Source of the DNA: Tetraselmis striata
Lineage: Eukaryota; Chlorophyta; Chlorodendrophyceae; Chlorodendrales; Chlorodendraceae
Direction: 5' to 3'
Assembly (NCBI GenBank): GCA_006384855.1
Contig: VCJN01003031.1
Coordinates: 1-64,000 of the forward strand
DNA length: 64,000 nucleotides
Numbering within the stretch: position 1 is the first letter of the stretch; each line of letters starts with the position of its first letter. A program made the translations under genes and the position numbers. Below are positions 20,120 through 31,415 of the stretch, in pieces. The notes under the pieces were generated by a model. The model was not told the origin of the DNA. It ran no database searches and saw only the letters and a program-made list of their open reading frames with translations.

Positions 20120-23100
20120 CGTAACCCCAAGAAGCACCTACCCGAACCAGCGGAAGCCCTGCCATGAACAAGCGTTTGCGCATGATAAGGACGCCCTGGC
20201 CACCGCTTACACATGTCTGTATGCATGGCGTCCGAGCTGGCTGCGTCCCCTGGATAGATGCCGGAGAAGGCCTTCACCCAGTTATTCGGTTCGCTCATGA
20301 TTGAGGGCCCACTCACTTACCGACTCCTTGGCAGTGAAAGAACGCTTGTTCTGACCACTCCCCCCCCCACACACACACACAGTCTTAGTAGTTGTTTAAA
20401 TTCAGCATCGTCATCCCCCAAAAAAATTCCCCTTGCGCCTCTGCAGCGTCATTGACAGTTCCAACTGCCATGTCAACGCTATTCTACATTTCATTCATCT
20501 GCCTCGCGCTTCTTGCATGTGTCCACTGTCCTTCCAATGTATCGCACACCGTTTCGAGTAGTGTCAAAGCCCAATTACATTACGTCAACTGCACATTGCC
20601 TATATTGTGTATACAGTAGTATCTGTGCTGGAGTGCTGGAATCAAACATCCAAATTTCAGTATTCTCTCTTATATTAATTTATATACGGCGAGACTGAAT
20701 TCGGTTCAGATGGAATGGTCAGCCGGAAAGTATAGTGTGCCGCACGAGTGCAGGTGTGCTGGGGAGAATGTCGGACGGAGGGGAGCGTAATACTGATTCC
20801 CCTGTTCCAATAAATTTACGGCACATGCTGAGATGTGCAACAGCAATGACTTCAAACATACCCCCAGTACGGGTTACTTATTCACGATATTTTGTTTACG
20901 AGTTAGCCCTGAGGTAGTCTACACATCATCTCTGTATCATCTGTCGATAATTGCTGTCTATAATATATCTCCTGGCCTTAAGAGTTCTATCGTACTTTAC
21001 CAATTGTCTGTATACATCAGATAGTAGGCACAGCAATGAAGGTTGTTACCATTGATGTATGGAAGTCAGTAACTTCGGCGCCGGTATGGAAGTCAGTAAC
21101 TTCGGCGCCGGACGTATATATATTTCTGCCCATGTGAAGGTGTTGTATTACTTGCATCCAGTCGTACTGGGCGCAATATCAAGCAACCTCCATGGGCTTA
21201 GGTGGGGCGAGCAGGACGGACAGCAGGGTGCAACCGTCCGGTGATGCATGGCGCTCATCGTCGAACTCTACTCATAATCTGACTTGCTACACCGTGTTGC
21301 ATGCACGATTCAGTGCGTATGTTGGTAATCTGCGGCATTACCGCATGCTGCTGATGGGATATTTCATATCGGCAGTAGTATATACTACTATAGCATTACA
21401 CTTCTGACAGCGCATTAGCACATACAGTATATACAAATCATCACCCGTATCACAATCTTCAATAAGACGGCGGCCTTCACGAGGCACGGGCTATAAATGC
21501 ACTAGTAGCATTGAGCACCGCGCAAACGATACTAACTCTCTGGCGCCGCGAGAGGAAGCTGCCCAGCAGGTACTTGACGGTGTCCGGAACTCAGCCGGCA
21601 AGTAGCAGCTCCCATGCATCATGCTGATGATGTCATCCAACAAGCCCGCTCCCTCTTAGGTTGATGTCTCGGCATATGATGATCCGACAAAGGTGCAGTA
21701 GCAAATAAGAGCACCTCAATCGGACCTGATTGATAAAGAGCTCCACATCTACCGAGTCAACATGCACCTCCGGCATTCCCCATATATTCAATGGAAATGG
21801 CGATGGAGGTCATAATGAGGTCAGGTGCCAGCTCAGCGGCCTCGGTCACTTGGAGAGGTTGTAGAGACAAGAGAAGAGAAACGTCGTGCCCTCTGCATAT
21901 ACTCCGAGTCAAACACCATAAAGTCTTAAACTCCTCCCCCCCCCCCCCCCTTCCGTGCGCCTGATGCCTCCGGCCGGTCATCTGGAGGTTCGGTTTGGTG
22001 CAGAAATGCAGGAAGTGCTGATATACAACATTCCACATAAGTTGTTGTCCATAGAAATCCGCGCGTATCCTCGCCTTGGTGCCCAAGCCATGGGGCTACT
22101 GGGCCATGTAGTCTTGCGTTTCAGCGCATGCAAGCCTCGTACGTCAAGGAGGCAGCCGTTTTGTCGGTTATCGCACTTGTAAAAATGTTTTACGGCAATG
22201 GCGTTGTTTAATGGCACATTAAGGCTAGAACCACCGGAACACGGTCAACGTAACAGGGAGCAACATGTTGGCGGTGTAGCTACCGACCGTCGCATTTGCA
22301 CGCGCTCTCCCCGTGGTGGGTGGACAAATGCATGAGATCATGATGTATGATCCCAAGTTTGAGCCCAATCAATGCATGCCACCGTTGCAATGCATGGGCA
22401 TTTCCATAATAGAGTGCCAACAATGCAGACATTTCTCCACAATTTTCCAAGCGGCAAAAAAAGTGTTGCCGGCTGTGCTCGCTGGGTTAAAGTATTGCGC
22501 ATAAAGTGCTTTCGATTTTTATACCATCCGCACCATGGGTCAAGCGCGGGCTCGCCCCCGTCATGAACAACTTTACGACTAGGCAGCGCACATGCCCGCG
22601 CACATGTTGTAGCACATGTCACCCGTTATCTAACTAAGGGGACAGCCGAAATGACTGAAGGTCGTCGCGCGGTGGAGACCCATCCAAGAGGTCCTCGCGC
22701 CTTGGAGCTTGCGTGGAGTGGGGCATTGCATGCCCTCATAATGCGCCCCCACCCATAATGAGTTGGCTGACTGGCATATCAGACTACCATAGAAGGGGGG
22801 GAATCCTTGACACATCATTACATTATTTCGACATTAAATCGGAATTAAGTGATGACGAGTGATCTAGAAATCCCTACTCACAGGCGTTCGCTATTCATAT
22901 CTAAACTTTGATAAAACGGCGAAGTGTTGCGCGTTTCTGCGTGATATTGCAAGATTGCTGCTCATTGCCGGGCGAACTACTACTTTGTGAATGTCGCATG
23001 CAGTCCGCAAAGCACACTAGCATATACGCCAAATCATGCGCCGAGCAGCACAATGTAGGTGGCTCACAATGCAGTCAGCGAGCATGGCATAACAAAACGG

Positions 23101-23500
23101 TGGTTTATGTTGGATTGTCGGCGTGCGGTGCGCTCAAACCGGCCATAATTCCCATTTTCCAAGTACACGTGTTGCACTGCTATTGCCACATTACAAGTGC
23201 CGCGCGCGCACCGCACACCGTCGCGCGCATTGACCCTACCACACGATGTGCACGCTCTTTCACGAGTTTCCCTTGAATGACTGCATAGGCTTTGCGTGGG
23301 GCCATTGAGTAGAGGCGCCCAAAGCGAAATCACGGCACCCTTAAAAACATGCCTTGAAAAAAAAAAGGTTAGGTGGCATGCTGTATCTTGCGACTCTGTA
23401 GTGTGCTGCGTTTTTTACTGCGACTACCAGTACCAGTACCTGGAGGCGCGGCGAGGCGGAGGAACTACAAGAGGAGGTGGACGCCAGGTAGCTTGAGCAA
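20120..23500. other. Gene-free, AT-richer spacer
   Basis: No exon, RNA gene or intact mobile element was recognised. It includes a C9/(AC)n microsatellite at about 20360-20381, a perfect 27-bp tandem duplication at 21057-21110, and a C run near 21937-21950. Short frames here have no family features. Confidence 0.6.
21057..21110. repeat. Perfect 27-bp tandem duplication
   Basis: GTATGGAAGTCAGTAACTTC followed by GGCGCCG occurs twice, back to back and without mismatches. Confidence 0.95.
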
Positions 23501-23589
23501 GCTCTTATCTGCCAAGCCCAACCGTCGGTACACCCCTGCTTTATATCACCACGCATGGCCCTTGCTCAAGCACTGCATGCAACACCTGG

Positions 23590-24310
23590 CGGGGTATTGG
23601 CCCCGCAACTGCCTTCCGTCCGAGGTGGAGGCCTTCGCGGAGACGGTGGATGCCACCGTTCCTCACGGCGGTCGAGCGGGTGCTAGGGCTCTCCTCATCC
23701 CTCCACGTACGGCACCGACACCGATTCTGTGGTCACCGATTTCATGGCGGAGCTTTTATTGCACGACCCTGACCCCACGGCAACGGAGGCGGCTACGCTA
23801 TTATTGAGCGAGGATGCAGTGGCAAGGGCGCGCAGCAGGCTTCTCCTCACCACTTGGTTGAAGAGTGCTAGCATCCGCCGCATGGCTACCGTTCGTGATG
23901 CCGCCTTCATCGGCTGCATGAGTGACATCCTCTCGAGGTTCCTCACTAGGAACTCCAACACCAACACCCCCACCCATGGTTTCTTCCACGCACAACTCGA
24001 GTCCGTACTTGGCGTCCTGGCCCAAGAGGCAGCTTCAACGCAACTTCTTTCACCCGCCATCATGATGCTATGATCACATATCCGCATTGATGCTCATCGT
24101 GGGTCGGATAGCTACGCCACAGCGGTGCGCGAGGCGTGGAAGTGCCTTCCTGCGACTACCGCTTGCCACCTTAGCGATGCGGACGCCCCCGTGATTGAGC
24201 GGGGGGCGGAGGCTGCGTCGGACCCGCTAAAGGAGCTGGCGGTATTCTTGGTCACCGCCAACAATTCTGGGCTACATAATGAAGTGGACACTCCGCCCTC
24301 TGCCCTCTGA
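23590..24310 (+). pseudogene. Frameshifted unrecognised helical ORF, probably element-derived
   Basis: Three consecutive plus-strand frames look coding and join by single shifts: AGYWPRNCLPSEVEAFAETV, then DSVVTDFMAELLLHDPDP and LRSRLLLTTWLK-like helices to about 24072, then YATAVREAWKCLPATTACHL to the stop at 24310. Amino-acid composition is balanced and helical, unlike the surrounding chance frames. I do not recognise the family. A gag-like protein of a retroelement would fit the setting but is inference. Confidence 0.3.
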
Positions 24311-24379
24311 CTAAGTCATGGCGGTCGAAGAGGGCGAACTTCCGGACGGCTAAGCTACCGCAGTCCCGCAGGGCTCGGT

Positions 24380-27300
24380 GGCCCGACCCGCGCCGGTTGA
24401 TCCGAACCCCCCCCCCCCCCCACCCCCCATTTCACCCCCGGTCCGTACGGACGCATGCACATGCAAAAGGGTTCGCACCCGCCGCCGCACCACAAGCCGC
24501 AGAGCACACATGCCTCGGCAAACGCAAAGTCAAAACCAAAACCCACCGCCCAACAACCAGAGGCGCACAAAAGGCGCTAGTTGGGGCAACAACCTATGAT
24601 CCCGGATCGGACGGGGCAAGCAGCGGCGAAGACGCTGCGGCGGCGACACCCAAATCCCCTACCGCCCACACGGCAACCGCCAGACCCAACGACGCCCCAC
24701 CACAGGCCCTCATGCCCGCGGACCCCAAGGGACCCTCAAGCCACCTAGCTGCGACACACCCATCTCACGCCCCCTCGATGACCGCGGGCACTTCCGCCGC
24801 TGCCGGCAGCGCGGCCCTTTCGGAACTCGCTCGCCGCAAGCTACTCCCCTCTCGCGCGCGCTCGCGCGCTCACTGCCCTCAATCGCGTAACGTACCGCCG
24901 CGTCTGCGGTGGACGTGCTACGCGCGGCCGCCAAAGGCAAAGCACCCACTGACCTAGCCCAACTCCTACGCCGCAACCCCACACACGGGACCGACGACCC
25001 CCGCCCCGAGCCAGCATGGGCCGCTACGGCATCACGCGGCCTACCTCCTCCCCACGGGGGCTGCCGCCACGCCGGCTGCCCACAAGCTCCCAAAATTTCC
25101 CCTGGAAGAAGCTTCCCACATCGCCCTCACGGGCGTGGCATTGAACGCACCGCCCCAAGGCAGTGTAGTCATGCATGGTCCTCAACGACTACTCCAACCT
25201 GAATATTGACATAACCACTAAAAAAAGCGTCGCGGTGCCATCCTCCCCATCTTACGGGCTATCCAAAAGTCATGGACACACATCACGGCCACAACCAACG
25301 ACCTTCGTGTCTGTACGAAACGTCTCATGGTGCCCGGCCATAAGGGCCAACGGGACGTCACGACGGGCACAGTTAAACTCGCCCTCCCCGAGGTGGAAGC
25401 CCCAAAGGCTATTCGCATGCAGACCGACCGCAACACGGCCCCCGCCCAAAAAATGTAAACTAACACCAAAGTGCCGGTGATCCCCCGCATCGACGCCCCG
25501 GTTATCACTCAAGAACTCCGCGCACAACGGACGGTACACGTCTCCAACACCCTACTTGAGGATTGGTCCGGTTCGGAGCTGCATGTCTGGCTGATCAGCA
25601 GCACCCCGACGCCTTTGCACGACATAGAGAGGGCCGCTAGAACCAGGGGCGCCACCCGCCGCCCAAAGAACCTCTCCAAGGTGGTATAGACGTGCACGGC
25701 CAATATGCGCGAGACGACTGGACGAGCTCGACTCTCCCGCCAACACCAACTCCGACGGGACACCAATTAAGCCAACGGTGGAGATTGATTTCGTCTCCTG
25801 GACCAAGCCATGTATGAAATCGTTCGCATCCACAAACCCCGCCTCCTAGCTCACACGGGCCGACTGGAGATGGCTAAGGCTGCCGACTACCTGCCGGCTT
25901 TGGCCGCCCAAGGGGCTGCCATATGCCTGCCAGCGACGGACTTTCTCTATTATGCCCGAGCTCCACCTGCAAATCAGCAAAACCCCACTACCATACCCAT
26001 CACACTATGGTCAGCCGCCGCCCACACCGGGCAGCGATGACTTCTTCACTTCTTAACCTACGTCGTCGATAGCCATGCTTCTCCTATGGACCCCCTTTTC
26101 CAAACCTTTGGTCGACCTTGAACAACTGGCAGAGGCGGTAGATAGCCGACGCCCTCCGCCGTGAACACGCGGCGCTCCTCATGGGTAGCCCACACTCTAT
26201 GGCCAGCCTGTCTGAGGAACTTAAGGAGGCCGGTGTTGACCCAAATATGTACCCGGCGACCCTCGACATATACAAGAAGTGCCGGTCCGGGGCCACCGGA
26301 ATACAACGCCGCCATATCTCCACAAATAAACACGGGATTTATCGACTTTGCGCTTCGTGATGTCTTTGCAATACCCCCCGGGCGATCTTCGCTGTCAACA
26401 TCACGTGCGTCCGCCTACGCATCGAGCAAGACGACCCTAACGCGCCGGGCCGCTACATGGTGTGTCCTCCGCCCCCCCCCCCCCCCCCCCCCCCGACAAC
26501 CCTCCCACTACAGCGGCGGGCAGACTCTCGCGCCGCCTGGCATGGCTACTCAGCGCCACCTCAGGCATGAACATCGATCTTCGCTTCTTGGATGTCTCTT
26601 TGGGCGCCTACGGAAGCGGCACACTCGAGGAATGCACCAAGTACACACACACCGCGGCCGAACGCACCGAAGTCTAGAAAGCGGTGATGTCCCAATTTAC
26701 GGGCTAGACTACCGTCGAATCTACCCACCACACTAAGAAACACAGCAGGTCCGCGGACCTCAAAAGCTCTCAACTCGGCCGCCTTCCCCCGGCCCCCGCA
26801 GCTCGCACCGGTCGCACCGGTCGCATCTCGCAACCGACGGCTCCGGCCGCGGCCAAGGCCGCGGCCGAGGCATGCCCACACCAATCGCCTCCGAATCCGA
26901 CGCATAGCAATGCTTACCGGCATCTTGGAGCTCTTACAGATTCGTGAGGGGGATTCCCGGACTCGTTATTACCGGACGACACGCTGACTAGGTTTAGTCC
27001 GGGTTAATTGTGTGTGGGGTGAGCGTTCCATCCGTGGACGGCGTGCCAACCAAGAGCCGGACGTGGCCGCCTCCACTCGCATCCGCACCCAACCAACCCG
27101 CCCGGTCATCGCCATTAGCGTGGCCACCGGCGGTGGCCTGGAACCCGCCCAGAGCCACGGCCCCGGCCCCCGGGAGAAACGTGTGCCGCACAAACACACA
27201 CCTCTCTCCGCCCGGTCAACCCCGGTCCTACTCCCCCCCCCCCCCCCCCCCCCCGCTCCGGAAGCTCACCGCGGGCCCACACCCGCCTCCCTGAAGACCT

Positions 27301-28060
27301 TACCACCCGCGACATCCCTCCGGAGGCCGATCGCCGCAAGCTCTTCATTCACGAAAGTTATCGCCCAGATGGACCGCAGCTCCCCGCCTTGCAGACGCAT
27401 TCGCGTTGCAAAAAGAATTGCCCCCCCCCCCCCCCCCCCTAGCACGGACGGCCCGCTCCACTCCCTCACTCCTTCCCCCTCACCCGCTCTCCCAAGCGAC
27501 GATTAAGGAATGGCCGACGACGACCTCGATTCAGGCGCCGAGCTCGGTGACCTGGTCGATGAAGAAGACTACATGGACGCAGATATAGAGGGCCTCTCAG
27601 CCCGCCTGCCCGCAGAGCCTACCGCGCGCCCCGCAAAACTCATTTGGCCTTAGGCCACACAACATACCACCGCAATCGCAACCACCACTACCACATGCTA
27701 GAGACGGCACCTCATCCGGTGGCGGAGACACATGTAAGGCGTGCAGGGTAAGGCGGGACGCTTCGGCTGCCTCAGTCCGCCTGCGCTTCCGCTGCAAGAC
27801 ATACCCACCAATGGGAACGGGCGGCAAAGTAGTGCCGCCCTGGCTGAATGCGTCTCCGAGCAACAGGTCGAAGTTGCACGTAGCGGCCCAAACACCCTGA
27901 CTTTGCCTAGGGCTTTATGATGAAATGGGCGCGGAAGACGAAGATGGCGCGGAGTAAGAGATAGCAGACATGAGGGGCAGCCCAAGGCTGCGACACAAGG
28001 AGGTGGGTATAGACACGGAAGAGGATGACCCGTAGCCGGAGCTGTAATACAAATTTGTGT
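24380..28060. other. Degenerate Pro-rich repeat-derived region
   Basis: The plus strand carries many short Pro/Arg-rich and acidic frames interrupted by stops and C runs (about 24409-24421, 26470-26495, 27233-27254, 27420-27439). One is a small acidic ORF at 27510-27653. Composition and interruption suggest decayed retroelement ORFs, but no conserved domain was found. Confidence 0.4.
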
Positions 28061-28136
28061 CCGTACTATGGTTAGAGATGGCATGCTCTTAGAGCGACAC
28101 GGTCTGGGCGGCAAAGAGCAGCGGACTAAAAGTCGT

Positions 28137-28190
28137 AATTTAATTTCAATTTCAATTCCAATTCCAATTTCATTTTCAGTTTCCATTTGG
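28137..28190. repeat. Degenerate TTTCAA/TTCCAA hexanucleotide repeat
   Basis: About nine imperfect copies of a six-base unit (AATTTC, AATTCC) occur in a row. They lie just beyond the 3' side of the tyrosine-recombinase relic. Confidence 0.85.
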
Positions 28191-28360
28191 AACATCGTAC
28201 CAAATTACCACGTGTGCGCCGGCTCAGCCGATGAAATCGCCCAAAAACTCTCCGGTACGCCGGTGTGGAAGATTTCACGACTGTATTTCGACAGTGTGTG
28301 AGCGGATGCAGTATTCCAACAGATCCACCATCTCCGGATGAAACTCTATCGGGAGCTTTA

Positions 28361-29180
28361 TTAACTGCTTGGCGGCCGTCCGGTACGATGGTCGCTCTTG
28401 CTCTTGCGTACGAACAGGATGACGTTGCCGCCCCCACGGTCCACTGCCATGTCCCCAGATTCGCAATGGATGCCTCTATTCGATCGGAAGAAATACACGT
28501 AATTTGTGCATACAGCCAATAATTCTCGGAAATTGTACACCTCCGCAATGTGCGCGGGATGCCACACCATCATGGTGCGAGGATTGACTGCGCTCTCTGT
28601 GAGCTCGCACATGATCGGTGCGGGCATCGGGACTCGCGCCTCCGGCTCTTCGATCGGCTCATGTAGCATGCCAACCGATATAGCCCGCGCCGTCCCGTCC
28701 GATAGTAAGGGGCCCAGTCCGACCAGCTCGACATGATGATCGTTGAAAACTTGTTGATCGCCGACAGATTCCGTTGTAGACAGCCCGCGGTGATGGTGCC
28801 CGACGGGCCGATCCACGTGACGTAGCGTAGCATCTCGACTGTCTTGGCCCGCAATGGGTCGAGTCCCCGCTCGTCGCAAAATTCGAGGTACTGCCGGACA
28901 CCGGCGCCGTAGTTTTCGTAAGTCTTAGTCGCCACAGAGCCCTCGAGTAGGTCAAGTACTTGGGTGCCTAGATCATCAGTGCACGCGCGGGCGCAGACGG
29001 CCGCGAACATAGACTCCGCCCACGGGTCGCGCTCTGCGGTCTCCAATAATCTGCATTGCACCTTCGCGCGCGCGCCGCTGGCCACCTCCGGTACTCGCAC
29101 GAACACATGTACCCGCCGCGGGACCGGGGCAACTACTCGCCCTCGCGCTTTGCACGACTGCTGCGCGCATGGGTTGCTAG
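28361..29180 (-). pseudogene. Tyrosine recombinase (YR retrotransposon integrase), frameshifted and C-terminally lost
   Basis: On the minus strand, ATG at about 29180 leads into a SAM-like N-terminal integrase domain: GSVATKTYENYGAGVRQYLE, FCDERGLDPLRAKTVEML and ITAGCLQRNLSAINK. After a shift near 28720, the catalytic half continues in another frame with VPMPAPIMCEL and FRELLAVCTNYVYFFRSNRG. In that segment the Arg of FFR is a candidate for the first catalytic Arg. The expected H-x-x-R and Tyr region is not found downstream, so the copy is dead. The N-terminal architecture matches YR-encoding retrotransposons (DIRS/Kangaroo type). It lies head-to-head with the RT at 29430. Confidence 0.65.
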
Positions 29181-29429
29181 CCATGGCTGACGTGACGGGT
29201 TTTAGCGCCGATCGGCGCCGGTACAGCCAAGATAGTGCGGAACCCGGAACGCCGCCACGCTCCAGCCTGGCGGGCGGCCCTACGGCGGCCCCGTACGCGA
29301 ACGAGCAAGTTTTGGGATGGATCCGCCATGGAGTCCGTATCAACAAACGACCGCCACCCTTGGTAGATGCAAGATGCGACGGCGGACCAACCAAGCTTCA
29401 TGGCCGGCGAGCTATCACGTTTCCTAAAG

Positions 29430-30930
29430 ATTAGTCCGCGGGAGAGAGGGCCTTCGCGACGGTGGGTGTAGCGACCCTTCCCCGTGCCCAAGCCCGGCAC
29501 CAACAATAAGTGGCGCCGTGTCATCGACTTACGACACGTCAACCGCTACTGCAAGGAACGCAAGTTGAGCTCCGAGACACTCAAGTGCCTCATCAAGAAT
29601 CTGCTCCGCGAGGGCGACATGATGTAGTCCTTCGACCTGGCGGACGGCTATTTCACCCTCGGCATCAACGAGGCGGGCCGAGACTTTTCACGGTGGACTA
29701 CCGTGGGACACTTTACAAGCTCGCTGAAGCATCTAGACACCGGCTGAAGCATTTATAGTTTTGCAAGCTCACCGAGGATTTCGTCCGACACCTACGCGTG
29801 CCGGACGAGCCAGTGAGCCACCGCCGTCCGACCCCGCTGGCCCCTCACCGTCGCACTCTACTATGCCCAAGAGGCCCACTCGCCGCTACCTCAACAACAC
29901 ACGCTGGAAAGGGGCGCGGCTGGTGCCCTACATGGACGCCTTATACTTTTCACGGAGTCGGAGCGAGCGCCGCCGCCGCTGCCGATGCGTTGTACGCACG
30001 AGTGCGGACCGGTTTGGCCCCAAAACCCAAGAAGTAGCCGCCGACCGCGCCGAAGCAATGATGGTGTCACCCGCCGCCCCGACTCCTGCGACTCCGCTTC
30101 TCTCTACATGCGTAGTCACAACGTGCCGAGGTAAGCGTCCGAGTGGGCCAACATCGGCAGCTGGCAACCGGTCAAGGTGTTGTGCGAACACTTCGGCCTC
30201 ACGATCGACATGGTCGTCCGCGGCGAGTTCCGTGCACCGAAGGCGAAGTTCGCGGCGCTCTCCCGACAGGCATCGGCCATGCTGAATAAGCGCGCGCCGG
30301 CCGAACGATGCTGGCTACCCGCCCGCCAGCTCATCACCCTGATTGCTGGCAAGGCGTAATACCTCTACCTCGCGATCCCCGCTGCCTTGCTCTGCGCTTA
30401 CGCGAGACGCATTCCATGTTGGCTACCCGGGAGGGTTGGGGCGGACGGGTGAAGATGACTTACCAGTTGCGGCGCCAACTCCGCTGACTTCCCGACGGCC
30501 CCTACGGCCGCTCGATCTTCTCGCCCGTTGAGTCCGCGTACCGTCATTGCGACAACAATAATTATGGCGGTTGGGGCGCAGTGCTCAACAACAACAACGA
30601 GGCGCGAGGGTTTTGGGAGCAGCCAGATGTACAACAACACATCACCTGGAAGGAATTGAAGGCGGTTCGCCTCGCCGTCCTCTCCTTTCTGCCGCTCCTT
30701 CGCGGCCGCAATGATTCTGCACTATAGTGGCAATCCTCAGCCACTACATCTCCCAGCTCGCCCGCCATGATGGACGAGTTGCGCAAGCTATGGGAGGTGT
30801 TGGGCACCATCGACATCCGCACATGGGCGCGCTACATCGCCGGTCCGCTGTGCGAGCCTCAAATGCAAAGGCAGGAGGTGGCCGCCTAGCCGGAGGAGAG
30901 CTGCTACAGGGATATATGGAAAGAGCGCAG
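29430..30930 (+). pseudogene. Reverse transcriptase/RNase H of a DIRS-like retrotransposon, decayed
   Basis: Fragments in successive frames read PVPKPGTNNKWRRVIDLRHV, FDLADGYFTLGI and TVDYRGTLYKLA, the palm region of a DIRS/Ngaro-type RT. After a degraded stretch (about 29760-30530) an RNase H-like module appears: YGGWGAVLNNNNEARGFW and HITWKELKAVRLAVLSFL, then MMDELRKLWEVLGTIDIRTW and ARYIAGPLCEPQ. An in-frame TAG lies within the DMM-SFDLADGY segment (about 29626), and several frameshifts make the copy inactive. Order and motifs match YR retrotransposons known from algae such as Volvox Kangaroo. Confidence 0.7.
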
Positions 30931-31415
30931 TCGGTGCGGCGCGTCGTGCGTCGTACTGTGACGCTCGTGATACCCCCGCGGCCTCGACAATACTAGGGTT
31001 GCCAAACCCCGATAGTTTCAATACTAGCACATACCTGTAGTTAAAAAGCGCTAACATATCACGATAAATGTGACTTATAAACTCTCCATAGCGACAATTA
31101 TTACCTGTACCGCGTGCCAGATTTCCACAAAGTAATGAACCAACTACTGAGAAACACAATCCATATCTTGAGGTGTGTCGAGCTGTCTGCCAGGCTGGCC
31201 CTTCACCTTCCTGGACATCCTTGGTGCGGGGTGTTCATCCTGATCCTCCCCCGTGCGTAGTGCGGAGCTCTCCTCAACCGCCGCCGCATCGTCACCGCCT
31301 CGTTGCGTCACTGGTTCCTACAGCGGCGCAGCTTCTTCGATAGCAAACAGTGTGATCCCTCCAAGTGAGGCAATCAACGACCGAGGACATACTCCGCGAT
31401 ATAACAGTCTGCGGG

